Source: Poecilobothrus nobilitatus
Taxonomy: Eukaryota; Arthropoda; Insecta; Diptera; Dolichopodidae
Assembly: GCA_947095535.1 (NCBI GenBank)
Contig: OX352772.1
Location: 38,955,445 to 39,019,444, forward strand
Reading direction: 5' to 3'
Length of the DNA: 64,000 bases
Shown in pieces: positions 13,448 through 26,329 of the stretch. A program made the translations under genes and the position numbers. Every line of letters begins with the position of its first letter. Position 1 is the stretch's first letter. The notes beneath the pieces were generated by a model. It worked only from the letters and a program-made list of their open reading frames with translations. It was not told the origin of the DNA and searched no databases.

Positions 13448-14461
13448 CTATTAAATAAAATAAAATTAAAAATAATATTTAAAATTTTTAATTTAGAATT
13501 TTAAAATATTCATTTGAGTTTATAAAAATATTCTTTAAAACACATAAAAAATTTCTAATTATGTTCTAGAAACGGTTAAAAAGATTTTTATTAAATGTTC
13601 CTTTCCATATAATATAACAATTAAGATAATCTCATATAAAAGCAATTGTATTTTTAATTTAATTAATTTATTAAGTCATTTGTATATTATTTAGTTGAAT
13701 CCAACATTCATTTGTATTTTAAACATTTCAATTGATTAAAAAGTATCAGAAAATTCTCTTTACTTGTATTATTTTATAAACACTAAATCAAATTGATTGA
13801 GGATTATGTAGCTGAAAAAATGCAAAACTGATAAATTGAATAACAATAATTGAAAAATTTGTTTCTTTTGTAAAATCATCAGATTAATTTATATTCAATC
13901 AATTCAATAGATAAATGTCAAAATATCTAAAAAGCTAAAGATACATGAATTTAAAATCTAAAAGTCCTTTAACCAAAAAATACCATATATACCTATATTT
14001 TTATTAGAGATCTTCTTCACTATTCACTTTCAAAAAAAAAAAAAACAAAATAAACAATTTTTATTTATCAATAGGTGTTTTTCAAGGATTTTTTTTACAT
14101 TTTAATATCTCTTATATAGAAATATATAAGGGTAATTAGAAAAAGGACACTTAAAACAAACATTAATTCTTTTATATCTGATTACATCATGCAAAAACTA
14201 TGTATATACTAAAGAATATTATTTATTTTCATTCAAATGTTTTTGAAATTTTTATTTGTATCCTTTTTTTTTTTTGTATATCGTGTAAATCAGTAAAGTA
14301 TCAAAATAATAAAAAAAAACCTTAGATTTTATCTTGCATTATTTGGTAACAAAATTTTTAGATACCATATTATACAAATATTTTATTCATATGTTCTTAT
14401 AATACTACATATATAGAAATACATTTAAAAAAAATATATATAAAATATATAATCTACTTAC
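13448..14461 (-). other. LRP1 intron, 1.0 kb
   Basis: This intron is AT-rich with several A and T runs. I saw no open reading frame with a recognisable product and no structured repeat. It is the only mid-sized intron between the compact 3' part of the gene and the giant upstream introns. Confidence 0.85.
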
Positions 14462-14504
14462 TGCATCCTTGTTCATCGGACATATCACCACAATCGTCTT
14501 TATG
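14462..14504 (-). CDS. LRP1: LRP1 micro-exon: end of fourth LA module
   Basis: This exon of only 43 nt encodes [14 protein letters not shown] plus one base. It supplies the acidic calcium box of the LA module begun in 14623-14852 (KCN|HKDDC). The acceptor is AATGTAG and the donor GTAAGTAG. Frame continuity on both sides and the exact LA signature make the exon convincing despite its size. It is separated by 118 nt from the exon before and 1014 nt from the exon after. Confidence 0.87.
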
Positions 14505-14622
14505 CTACATTAAATAAAACGAAAAAAAATGAAATTTTAGTTTACAATATTCCAAAATACAGGCACTAAAGTAAAATAAAACAAAAACAAAAACAAAAAA
14601 ATAAAAAAATAAGTTTCATTAC

Positions 14623-14852
14623 ATTGCATTTTAGTGAAGCATCAATACATTTTTGTCCATTTGCACAACGAAATTGATCTAAACGACATGATATATCTGT
14701 ACAACCTTCTTCATCCTTTTTATTACGACAATCAAAATAACCATCACAGCGTTTTTCTTTTGGTACACATGGACCCGATAAACGTCCTCCAGTTGGTGCT
14801 ATACCAGTTGGTGAATTACAAAATACATCCGTTGACTGACATTTTCTGTATG
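14623..14852 (-). CDS. LRP1: LRP1 exon: third LA module and start of fourth
   Basis: This 230-nt exon gives residues about 99-175. It starts after TTTTTTCAG with the tail of a split codon and reads [12 protein letters not shown], then a long insertion rich in G, T and P before the third cysteine. The module ends [16 protein letters not shown], an LA box in which the usual D-x-SDE pattern is altered (N and K), so calcium binding may be weakened. It continues with a normal LA start, [14 protein letters not shown], ending KCN at a phase-0 donor GTAATG. The module is completed by the 43-nt exon at 14462-14504. It is the first exon after the 35.7-kb intron. Confidence 0.88.
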
Positions 14853-14888
14853 CTGAAAAAATAAAAAAAAAAATAAAAATAAAATTTA

Positions 14889-14915
14889 ATAAATAAATAA
14901 ATAAATAAATAAATA
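14889..14915. repeat. AAAT microsatellite
   Basis: About six to seven tandem AAAT units lie just upstream (in transcript sense) of the acceptor at 14853. Confidence 0.9.
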
Positions 14916-15218
14916 TATTGTATGTATGAATGTTGTATTAAATAAAATTTTAAAAAAATGAAATGAGACACAGACACATCTAAGTACCACAAAAGTATAT
15001 TGAAGAAAATATAATGTATCGTATAGTAAGTTTGATATACTTTGATCTATAAAACTTAGGAATTCTTTAATTAATTTTAAAGTATAGCAATTATTGAAAA
15101 GAGATCGCAAAACTTTACTAGTTCAAATAGTCAGTTTTTTTTTTTTTTGTTAAACAAAAGAAGAAGGAAATGTATAAAAAATATTTATAAAAATAAAAGT
15201 ACATTTAATGGGGTCCGT

Positions 15219-15277
15219 ATCGAAATCCCGCCATATCAAAATACCGCCATATCAAAATCCCGCCATTCAAAATCCCG
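15219..15277. repeat. 16-bp tandem repeat with CCCGCC motif
   Basis: About 3.7 copies of a 16-bp unit, ATCAAAATCCCGCCAT with single changes, stand in otherwise AT-rich intron. The GC-rich core CCCGCC makes it stand out. Function is unknown and it may be the end of a larger transposon. Confidence 0.85.
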
Positions 15278-16510
15278 TTTTTTTTTTCAATAAAAATGCG
15301 ATTTTTTTAGAATTTTTGCATTAATTTTTTTAAGCGTAGCTACTGTTAGATACAAAAAGGAGAATATCTGCCTGTTCCAGAATTTTTAAATTAATGATGA
15401 AAACAAGATATTTATTTTCAAGATTTATATATATAATAACGCTTATACATAATTTATTAGATAATCATAAATTTCATAAGTGGTAAGATTATTCAATTTA
15501 CCATCAATTTATGTATTATAAATAACAAAAGAATTTTATATTAGTTAAAAATAATGAAGGTGTATATATTTTACTTTTTAATTTATAAATTTAAATCGGT
15601 ATCGTATTAAAAGAATGATTTAAAATAAAAAAATTGTTGATGGCATTCAATCTAAAAAGTCCATTAATTTCATTTTTCCTCACTGATAAAAAAATAATGT
15701 CAGATTAATACACATCATTATGTATGTAAATGTATATGTACATAGGCATACATATCCGTAAAGTATAAAATGTATATTTATATTGAGTTGATTTACAAAG
15801 TTGACATATTAAATATACGTTAACGTCATTTATATTTAAAAAATTTGCGTACCTTACCTTTTTTTTTTTTTTTGAAAATTCAATAATATTGCAAAAAAAC
15901 AAAAAAAAAAGAAACGAGAAAAAAATAAAAGAAAAAAAGAAATTAATGGACAACAAATATAAAGAAACACATAACTATTTTGAACACTTCAATTAAATAA
16001 ATGGTTGCTAAAGATACATATGCATATATTATGTACATGCAAACATGCATATATGCATAGCATACATTATTTTTTATAAATTTAACTGATTGTCTTTTAT
16101 ATTTTATATTAAATTTAATTAAAATATCTTTAAATGAAAGTGTGATAAGCGCCAAATTGATTGAGTAAAAAAAAAAAAAAAATAAAAAAAAACTTTTAAT
16201 TTTTTAAAATTTAAAACATTTAAAAATTTGTAAAATTAAAACTGTTAATGGCTATAAACTTAATTTATAAAAAAAAAAAAAAATATATTGTTATGTTTTT
16301 TATTACATTAACGAAAATAAAGTTCTTAATTATGTTTCTTTTCTTAACATACTGGATAAAAGAGTTTCAATCGTTTCTTTTCAGATGTGGGTCATCTTTC
16401 CGAATTAAATTTTGAAATGTTTTTATGCATAAGATACATACGTCTATTTTAAAATAGTTTTTTGTTTAAATAAAATTATATTATTAAATATTAACAAAGA
16501 TTATTATTAA

Positions 16511-16556
16511 CAGTGTATTTTATACGCTCTTACCCCACTAGACCAACGAGGCCCTT
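16511..16556 (-). repeat. SINE family 1, head fragment
   Basis: The fragment contains the tRNA-like head of the SINE described at 16640-16832 (A-box region and leader), reading on the minus strand. It lacks the B box and body. It lies about 85 bp left of the longer copy in the same orientation, suggesting one insertion near or into another. Confidence 0.7.
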
Positions 16557-16639
16557 ATATGATTTTAATTTTATTTATGAAAAGTGTCCTCATTTTAAAA
16601 CGCCTATTAGACTTGCAAGTAAATCTCACGCAAGTAAAT

Positions 16640-16832
16640 CTCATGTTTTTTTTAATGCATTTCTCTACCACATAAATGAACAGGAAATTATATAGCCTTT
16701 CCTGTTCAGGCGTAGCTGTAAATGTTGTAAGCGGGAATAACTCTTGCGACGTGTGTGGGATTCAAACCCACACTCCCTCGGTGTTTACAGAGTATTTTAT
16801 ACGCTCTTACGCTCTAGGCCACCGAGACCCCA
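16640..16832 (-). mobile_element. tRNA-derived SINE, family 1, near full length
   Basis: On the minus strand this starts GGGGTCTCGGTGGCC and carries a pol III A box (TGGCCTAGAGC, near TRGCNNAGYGG) and B box (GGTTTGAATCC) about 50 bp apart. A body follows with TTATTCCCGC, a CCTGAACAGG palindrome and TTTATGTGGTAGAG, and it ends in an A-rich tail (T-run on the plus strand at 16645-16652). The copies at 28380-28672, 37060-37208 and 39192-39386 share the head and tail. It is a non-autonomous element presumably mobilised by a LINE. Confidence 0.86.
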
Positions 16833-17169
16833 AAAAACCAAGTTTTTAACACAAAAAAAAGTTTATAAGTATATCAAAATGTATGTTAAACAAAAAAATT
16901 AAAACCATTTAATGGGATCTCTTGCTGAGAAAAACAAAGTTTGCAAGCAAGAAGAACAAAGTGTGCACAGGTACTTTTATATTCAAAAGAATATTTATTC
17001 AAAATTTGGTTGGATACACTTTGGATAGCAATGAATTCCGGACAAATAAGCAAAAAAGCAAACAGACATATTATATGTTCTATATATTAGACTAGTAGGA
17101 CTAATGTGCTTTGCCTGTGTTAGTTTTAAGTATTTTTTTTTTACCACCTTCCACCTTTGAGTATTTTTC

Positions 17170-17472
17170 ACCCATCGAAATTCACTCAAAGGAAGTTACG
17201 AAGTAGCTTTGGTTAGTGTTTACTTTAACCAATCAAAATCATCCCCTTTATTATCAAACTTTAGAATACAGTTTGGTTTTTGTGAAAAGGATGAAGAAAG
17301 GATTACTTGGGAAATTGAATCTGAGATAATTAGGATTATAGAGAAAGATGAAAACATTTTGAAGAGTTATATTTTGAAGAAGGATATTAATGTTCTTCTT
17401 AAATTTCGTTATATCATACATATATGGATTACCAACTATTGGGAACACATGGGCAGGAATAAGGTTTCATAA
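17170..17472 (+). pseudogene. Unrecognised decayed ORF
   Basis: An open stretch reading SYEVALVSVYFNQSK, followed by acidic and helical sequence (EKDEERITWEIES, ILKKDINVLLKF), stands out from the A/T-derived ORFs by its mixed composition. It probably extends leftward in another frame (FHPSKF), implying a frameshift. The pattern with YEVAL resembles conserved ORFs of mobile or virus-derived elements in invertebrates, but I do not recognise the family with certainty. It is flanked by no clear terminal repeats. Confidence 0.3.
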
Positions 17473-18177
17473 ACGCGATGTTCGCATAACAAAAGAATTT
17501 CCGAATGCCGTCCTAGGCCATTTTGACAGTTTGACTTTGTTTTATTTTATTAAACTCTAAGGCAATGAAAAAACAAAAAAAAAATCTTTAACAGGCCGTG
17601 GTTCTAGATATGTCGCGTAAACATTTGGAATATTTTCAATATAACATCATATAGGTAAGTTTATTATGTTTATTATATTTTTTCTTAGTTTGATGATGTG
17701 ATAAATATTTTTTTCAATGTTTTTTTAATAATTAAGACGAAGAGGGCTTAACTTTTTAGAGGATATTACTTTCATTTATTAAGTTTCTTTAGAACAAAAC
17801 AATTCTATGGTATTAAATATATTAAATGTATATTGTACAGTATATTGTTTTTAATAGTACACTTCTCTCAAGTCCTCAGAGAGAGATTAAAGAATAAGAG
17901 AAAAAAAAAACTTCAAAATTTTACAAAGAAATGTTTTTCTTTTCTAATATCCTAATTATATCCTTTCAAAATTTTTGTTCCTTGGAGTATTTTTTCCACG
18001 TTAAATACTCATATAAATACAGTTAAATACAGTAAAAACAATATTTGTGTCAATATAAGAAAAAATATTTCTTTCTTTTTTTAATAGACAAGACCCCTAT
18101 GCCATTTAGAAATAAATGTATCATCAGAAAAATATATATTATATGCATATATACATATGTTATATATACATATATAG

Positions 18178-18261
18178 TATATATTATTTTTCATCCTGAT
18201 TAAATATAATTAAAAATTATCCATATATTTTTTCTCTTAATAAGGATGAAAAATAATATAT
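18178..18261. repeat. Inverted repeat (hairpin)
   Basis: Arms of about 24 bp at 18178-18201 and 18238-18261 differ at one or two bases and are separated by about 36 bp. The core is ATTATTTTTCATCC and its complement. It may be a small foldback element. Confidence 0.7.
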
Positions 18262-19204
18262 GCATATTATATACGTATATATATATAAATTTGATGTTTG
18301 TAGAGTGTTTGTGGTAAGTTTTACTTAAAAAAAGAAATCTATAGATGCATTTCCATTCTGTTTGTTGGTTTTTTATTTTTAATTTTTTTTTTTAAAGAAA
18401 ACAATTAAATAACTTAAAAAACTTAAAAACAAAAAAAAAAAAACTGAAAATGTTAAACTTTAAAATTAAATTTTTCATGGTTTTAAAGGTTTTGATTTAA
18501 TTTTGAGTACTATTCAGTTTTTTTTATTGAAAATTGAAATTCAAAACTTTTTTAATTCACTTCTGCTATTCCAATTATTATTTTTTTTTTTATACATATA
18601 CTTATGTACATATGTACAAGCTATGGATTTACTATGATATGTATAAATGTTTACATATTTCATTATATATGTACATATATGTATGTTTTATGTGTATGAA
18701 CTTATTTAACAAAAAAATCATTGAAAAAGTTTTGATAAATTTTTAGATAACTTTAAGACAACCAGAGAAAAAGAGGTAAATTTTATTTACAGTTACCTTT
18801 ACTGTTACCTTTTGTTTTTGTATCCGTATTATTTTTATTTAGAAAAATTTCTAGGTCATAATGATGTGAACTGAATGGAAGTTGAAAAAAAAAAAAATTA
18901 TGTCAATATAAAAAAAATTATAGGGCAGTACGGATAATCAAGGTTTTATAAAGTCGCATATTTTCAATTTGTTTTTGGAATTTTTTTTTTTTTTTTGGAT
19001 GAAAATTTTTGCATTCTTTTTTTAGTTTTCTTAATTTTACGTGATTTTTCATTCCATATTGCTTAATATTTTTCAATTAACAGAAATTACATTATAAATA
19101 TTTCGAACTTGACTTGACCTACTTTTTCTAGGTACTTTAAAGGTCTGTTAGATTTTAATGACTTGTGTTACACAAAAAAATTCTTTTGCAAAATTAAACC
19201 ATTT

Positions 19205-19797
19205 TTAAATTGCGCAATTTGTCTCAATATCATCTCTACGTTCACTCCACTCGGTTGCCGTCGCCTTACAGGAACACTTACTTTGTTTTGTAGATACTTT
19301 ATAGGGTTGGTAACGACATTAAAAGATTTTTGTTCTAACGACATTAAAAGTTTGATGCCTCTTCACAAAGTATTCCAAAAAGAAACAAGGATAGCTTCTG
19401 CTACCAACCCTCATGTAACCCAAATTCCCAGATAGCCTAATTCGGTTTATGGAAATTCGTTTCTAGTACGAATATCGCGAATGTGAAACCATCTTCCTCC
19501 TCATGTGTTCCCCAGAATTGGTAAGATTACATTTACAACGTGCAAAGATTCAAGGTGAATATCAACAACTTTGTTTACAATATGCCTGCCAATTTGAAAT
19601 CAGCTTTCATCCTCTAACTCAACTTCCTTTGATCAGGCAGTACATGAGTACTAAAGTTCGTATAACCTACTGTTTGGTCAAAAAATGGAGGTGGGGTTTA
19701 ATGGATTAAAGTCCTACACCCTCATAGAGGACTCTTCCTCGTTTTTACTCCTCTTTAGTGTCTTTCAATGATTACTACCTACCTTGACAAAAAAATA
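19205..19797 (+). mobile_element. LINE 3' remnant, jockey-like family (copy 1)
   Basis: A decayed C-terminal piece of a non-LTR retrotransposon polyprotein is seen. LGCRRLTGTLTLFCRYFIG and NPHVTQIP match the pattern LxxRRxxxxLxLFxRYxxG common at the end of such RT proteins. Downstream, NHLPPHVFP appears after a frameshift. The 3' end (TGGATTAAAGTCC, TAGTGTCTTTC, AAAATAAAA) matches the copy at 26330-26981. Stops and frameshifts make it inactive. Confidence 0.75.
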
Positions 19798-20777
19798 AAA
19801 CCATTTTTAAAAAAATGCACTTATTTGCTTAGTCTTGTAAATAACAGTAAACAGACGGACATTTTTTCAAAAGAATTTTTTTGAATAGTGTAAGTACTTA
19901 CAGTGCAAATAAAAATAGTATGACGGAAATGGTTAAATAAAAAACTAAATAATATAGAATAATGTTAACATTTTATTTTGTTTCCCTATCCCTATATTCA
20001 TTTTAAATTTAATCCTTTCGATGAAAATGAACTATACATACGAATGTTTTTCTATTTCTGTGTTAAATAGCAGACAATACAGATACTTCATATATTTTAT
20101 ACCTGGTTATACCTGTTTATACCATATTATGTATAAATGTATATCTGAATAATCAAACAAATTTGAAAATAAAAAAAATATTGTAAAACATCTTTACTAA
20201 TTGAAAAAAAAAGAAAAAAAAAGAAAAAATAAAGAAAAAAAGAAAAGTACATTAAAATAAATTTGAAAAAGAAAGTTTTTAAATTTTAAGGTCATAAATA
20301 AATCAAATACACTTCAATGAATGTTTATTGTAAATTTTTCTTGTTTAGAAAAACTTTTTTTTTTTTTTTAAATTGAGTTTTTGGAAATGATTTTTAAATT
20401 GGTAAAAGCTATATGGTAAAAAAGTAATATAAAAATTTTGGATGTACCTACATATATTTATTTTCTTACTAATTAATATTAGTTAATTATTATGTTACTG
20501 TGCTTTAAGAAGAATTCGTATTTATGATATTATTCATATTTAATTTTTGATTGGATTTTTTTAGTCATTGAAGTTTTATTTCTCTATAATTGTTTTTTAT
20601 TTTCAATTTTAAGATTTTATGAAATTTTAAAGCTATATATAGGTATTAACTTAAAGTACTTGAGTATCAATCGCTTATATTTCATAATTTGAAATTTTAC
20701 CATATAATAGGATAGGAAATAGGATTTGTTAACACACTATACGCCAGTTCGAAATTTTTTTTAATTTTAATTAACAT

Positions 20778-20850
20778 TTGGATAGTATAGTGATTAGAGT
20801 ATTGACCTGTAATTCGATAAATCTAAGTTCGAATTCCAATAAAAGTGACA
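20778..20850 (+). mobile_element. SINE-like tRNA head, family 2
   Basis: The sequence has an A-box-like TAGTATAGTGATTAG and, about 35 bp on, a B-box-like AGTTCGAATTCC. It is too degenerate for a functional tRNA: the stems do not pair well and the anticodon arm is not convincing. It is best read as the head of an old SINE. Confidence 0.55.
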
Positions 20851-22329
20851 TGATTCAGCTATCATTCTTCATTGGATTTAAATTAATGACAAACTTTAAT
20901 ATAAACAAACAATTTTAATCTATGTATATACCATATAACTCATTAATGTATTATGATACTCCAAATATCCTAATGTAAACAAACAAATATCCAAATAATA
21001 TATAAGTCAACGATAAGATCTAATTACTATGTCTAACGTATAATTATTGACTGAGAATTTATTGCAGAGGATCATGAAATTCTAATAATATAGAATATAT
21101 TTTCAACATATAACCATTTTCCTTATCCTTTATAATATCCCTATTTTCTTATAAAAAAAAAACTTCCTCTTGTTTTAACATATAGCAGTTGCAACTGTGA
21201 AGCAGACATGTTTATCAGTCTAACGGTTGAGCAATTTACTATCATGCAAAAAAAAAATAATAATAATTAATCTTCAGTTTTGTGTATCATTAATTTTGTT
21301 TGACCGTTGAATACTCAGTATAGTCAAGATAATGAATTACACTCAATAGTACAAGATAATGAATACTCATAAAGTACAAGATAATGACAAATATTTTTAA
21401 AATAATTGTGTACACTATAGATGAAACCGAATCAATTTTTATTGTTCAATCTGTTTTCAAAAAATTGGGCTTAAAATTTTAAAAAATATTTTTATAAATT
21501 TATTCATGACTAATTTCAATTATTAACTTTAATGTTTCTGTTGTCTTGCGAGCCAATCAAAAAATAAATTAATTTTATTAAATTTTAATTCTTGAGATAT
21601 TTTTTTCTTTATAATAATTTAAAAGTGTCATTCAATGAGGATTTAAAATTTTTGCAATATTTTAAAGTTTTATCTATATTGCTAAAAAAAATCAGCTGTT
21701 TCCACCACAGGACCGACCGCTATTATACGAAAAGTATAAAACCAAAATTCATAGATTTTTTACAATATAATTAATATCAAAACAAAATAACTTTTAATAA
21801 TTTAACATAATTTTTTTTTATTTAATAACAATAATAAGTAATGAAATGGTAAAAATATATGTACCTACATTCATTTATACATCCATTTACATATGTAGGT
21901 ATGTATGTACATGATTTTTTTTTCATTCAAAAATATTAGAAGTAACAAATAATAACAACAAATACAAAACATAAGATTAATATTGATTCTGCTAACAAAA
22001 ATTTTATCTTTTAAATTTTGCGTCATCAACAAAAGAATAATATGCATAGATATGTATACATAATATGTATATAAATTTTTAGAGATATAAAAAAAAAACC
22101 AAAAAAATTTGTTCATATAATGTAAATTTATATGGATGGCGTGTTGTAATATGTATGAAATTTGAACTTAGAAAAAAAATTAAATAATAGTTAAAGTTAT
22201 TTGGATCAAAAATGTTCTATGCCAAAGTTTTTGCTCTTTACTTATGTAACAATTTTTCTTAATAATTTTTTTCATAATATTTTTATATTATGAAATATTC
22301 GTAAATAACTTAAAAATGACACTAATAAA

Positions 22330-22640
22330 CTACTACTTCCGGTAGTCCGATTTGCTCCAAAAACTTATCAATCCGAGATATTTACATTAAAACGTTAAAT
22401 ATGAGTTGTAATTGTACTGAAATTTAGTAGAATGTATTGAATGTATTTTACTCTTTTCATTGTATTGAATTTGATACAATTGTATTGAAAATTCCATCAC
22501 TGCTGTACACGACGTGCCCACAGATATATACACACACACACACGCACACAGCCAGACATCACGCAAAAAAATTTTTTACAGCCTTCTCCACACCGGAGTA
22601 GTGTTTATTTGGTAAAATCTCGGGTAAAAGTTTTTAGTAT
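22330..22640. repeat. Candidate interspersed repeat with CA-rich core
   Basis: This block is more GC-rich than its surroundings. It contains ACTTCCGGTAGTCCG, repeated TGTATTGAA words at 22433-22485, a CA microsatellite at 22529-22550 and CAGACATCACGC. Its composition differs from the flanking AT-rich intron. No coding or terminal repeats are seen. Confidence 0.45.
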
Positions 22641-23629
22641 GAAAACAATACCTACCTTATACATACATATTTAATTGTAGATATGCGGTTGGTAAAAAAT
22701 CAATATTTTATATAAATATAATATAATATGACAACCGAAATTTTAATTCTGTAAGCATTTTACGAAAAAAGCAAAATGCATCCAAGAGATACTATAAATT
22801 TTAAAATATTAAAAAAAAATCTTCTTATACGTTATTATTTGCATAAAACACAGTTAAAGAAAATTTTAAAAGTTAAAATAAAAAAAAAAACAAAGATTTA
22901 TCTTTTTAAGAATCAATAATTTTAGTTTTCATATATTTTTTAATGTTTTTATTTAAGACTTTTTTTTCTTGTTTTTGAATCAATTGAACAACAAAAAAAA
23001 AAAAAGTACAATTTTACTGGCAATAAATCTGGAAAAATATAAATGCAAATTTTAATATGAATAAAAAAAAAAAAAATTAATAATCAAAAAAAAAGAAACA
23101 GAAGTATTTATATACGAGTACATATACTTCAATAATTTTACACACGACTTCAATTTTCAGTACCAACAATATTTTCATTTTATTTTGTTCCTCTATATAC
23201 GTAATTTGTTTTATATTACTATAAAAATGAAATAATATTTTAAATTGGACGAATGTATCTGAAGTTCCTTTATATTTTCGTTTTTGTTTCTTTTTTTATT
23301 TTAAATTGTAAAATATTGTTACAGTTATTTTGTAAATATATGAAAAAAACGTAAAAAAAAAACAATAATAAAATAAATAAAAAAGTTTAAGAAAAAAAAA
23401 AAAAATTTAATAAAAATATTCACACATGTATAAACGGTGTTGCCATCACATGATTTAATTTTTTAGCATAAATAATAAATAAATTTTTCTTTTACAATAT
23501 GTTTTGGAGATTTTTAAAATAACTTAAGCAAAACGATCTTAGGAACAACACTTCACTTAAAATATTCATCAATCAAAATAATAGTGACAGCATAATTTAG
23601 GATAATGATTTTTTTTTGTTTTCTCTTTT

Positions 23630-24430
23630 CTCATTCCCTTAGAGAATATAGGCCTTTTACAAACCTCTCTAATTTTCCCTATTTTGCGCCAATCTTTTCA
23701 TTTTCATCCCAAGATTTTCCACTGTTCTATATCTTTTTGGACACTTCTTTTCCAAGCCTCTCGATATCTTCCAACGTTCCTTCTGCCTTGAGGATTCCAC
23801 TCTATTGCTTGACGTAACACTGATTTTGTTGGACGTTTGAGGATGTGGCCGATCCATCTCCATTTGTTAATTCTTATTTGGGTTTTAATCTTGTCTTGAC
23901 TTGATAATATCCATAACTCTTTGTTGTGTAATTCTTCTTGGCCAGAAGAATCTACATATTATTCTTGGGCAATTATTGGTGAAAACCTGCAATTTTTAAA
24001 TACAGGTCAGGTACAGGTTGATACGGGTTACCAACCAGGTTTTACTTCCATATAATAGTACAGATTTCACGCAATAGCTGAATATTTTGATCGTAGTTGA
24101 ACAGACTAAATACGGTGTTTTCCAAGTTTTGCCCATAATATCGTCGATATTTGATATTCGAGGTTGCCGATATTCTGTGCTCTATCTCCCGTGCAGTTCC
24201 TCTGTCTATTGATTTTTTGCTTCCAAGGTATATCGTATTCTGCTACCTCCTAAATTTGGATATTTCCAATGAATAAAGGAGTTTAATTCGTTATATTTAT
24301 TTTCATTGTTTTTGTTTTTCTTGTATTGATACGGAGACCAAGTTTTTCTGCTTTTTCTGCTAATTTGTTGATTAATAGTTGCATATCGACAGTTGATTTA
24401 GTGAGCATATTCAGCAGTGAAAAGAGCTAG
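23630..24430 (-). mobile_element. LINE 3' remnant, RTE/BovB-like
   Basis: Read on the minus strand, frames in series give the classic end of an RTE-type reverse transcriptase. First come AEKAEKLGLRINTRKTKTM and a YLGS motif with a hybrid HRIS segment. Then come SVLLYGS, CPRIICRFFWPRRITQ, KWRWIGHILKRPTK, IEWNPQGRR and REAWKRSVQKD. Several frameshifts and stops make it inactive. It is antisense to neither neighbour gene and lies in the same strand as LRP1, inside the giant intron. The reverse transcriptase active site and endonuclease are missing, so the element is 5'-truncated. Confidence 0.85.
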
Positions 24431-26329
24431 GACAATATAGTATCTTGATATTTTATAATTTTGGAAAAACATTTTATTAGAAAAAAAATACATCTGTTAA
24501 ACTGTACGTTGTATCTAGTATCTTTTTTATATACTCCTCCTTATCTTTTTTATATATAATAATATGACAACACTTTCTATAAATGGTATAGAAAGTGGTA
24601 GTCAGGTAAGCAAAGGTTTGTCAATTTATTTTATTTTAAATAAAATAAAGAAGCTTTTCCTGTATAGGTACTTCAAAAAAAAAAAACTACAGTTTTTAAA
24701 GTGTGATTCCTTATATCGATTTCTTTTATAATACTATAATGAAAATTGTCATTATAACCATTTAGAAAATATTAACGAACAAATGAATTTTAATATGGTA
24801 AATTTTGCTTAATTGGGGATAATGTGATTTGTATGTGATAATTTGTCTGATAAATTTCTGTATGAAAAACGAAGGACCAGAAAATTATTAAGTGTGATAC
24901 ATTTTTTAAGTGTGATAATAAAAATCCAATGAGAACGTTTTACAAAGGACAGGTGGCTCCATAATTTACTCTGCAACAGATTTAAATCATATAATATATT
25001 TCAAGAGGTAATTTTTGTTTATTATTAATAATATTTTTTAGAAATTTAATTTAATATTTAAAATTTGTTCTAAGAGAATTCGGATAATTTAATGTAATAA
25101 ATTAAAAACTAAATATCTTAAAGTTGAAAGAATTACATTTTATTTTTTTTCTTTGTAAATACATATATATAGTCCATGTCATTAAACATATGAGACTTCG
25201 CGAATTAATTTTTTTTTATTTCTCCTTTTAGACTCAGGTACATGTGTGCATGTATGTTTGTGTATATATATTCCGTAGAGTTATGAAAATATATGTAAGA
25301 AGAAAAGGATAAATTATGATTGATATATTTGAGAAGCTCTCCTGTACCGTTATTTATTACATTTACAAAAATTATATTTATATCGTTATTTACATATACC
25401 TTATACCTATATATATAAAATTAGTTTTTTTTTCATTAATATTTTTTCATCTTAAATTTCTTTTTCATTTAATAAAAAAAGAAAAATATATATAAATTTT
25501 GTTGGTGTAAAAATAAAAGAAGGAAAAAGTAAAAAAGGGGTGAACTCCCTTAGGCGTAAGAAAGGTTTTAAAAGTTTTGGGAAAGTTTTTGTTTATTTTA
25601 TTTTTTTTGTTTTTGGTTACTGGAAAAAAAGGAAATGAATATAAGAAAAACAAAGTTTTCCTTTTTTTCTTGTTTTTTTTTTTAATATAAAAAATATATT
25701 ATGTATGTTGTATATGAAACCGGAAGCAAATCTATTAATTTAAAATGTTAAGTGAAATAGAAAAATAAACAAAAAAGAATAATAAAAGTTATTTAGTTTT
25801 TTTTGTTTAACTGCCATTTTGTTTTTAGGTCATTTAGAAAACTTTTTCTTTTCAGTTGAAAAGTTGATTTCTTTTGACTTTTGAAATGATATCATCTTAC
25901 ATTTTTTTTTCGCTCTGTTTAGTATCATATCAAAGAAATGATTGTTACGGGATCAGTTTTTATATCAAAAAAAATTATTGAAGTTTAAAGTTAAAATTAA
26001 ATGATTAAATTTAATTAAAAAGATAAAAAATATTGTGATATTTCACAAAATATTCGATAAAAATTAATTATTTTTTTGTTTTTTTTTTTTTATATACATA
26101 TATTTTTTTCTAGCAGAGACGAAACTATTTTTTTTTTTAAATGAATTCATATTATTTTACTTGAGATAAAATCGAAAAGATTCAAGTTTTGGCATTTATT
26201 ATGTCGTGATGTATTTCAAATTGATAGTGTAAGTAAATTATAAATTATCGTGCTTTAATTTTTAAATATCGCAAAAATATTATGAAGCTCTTCAAAAATT
26301 AAGATTCTTTTTTTCAGATCTAGATTGAA

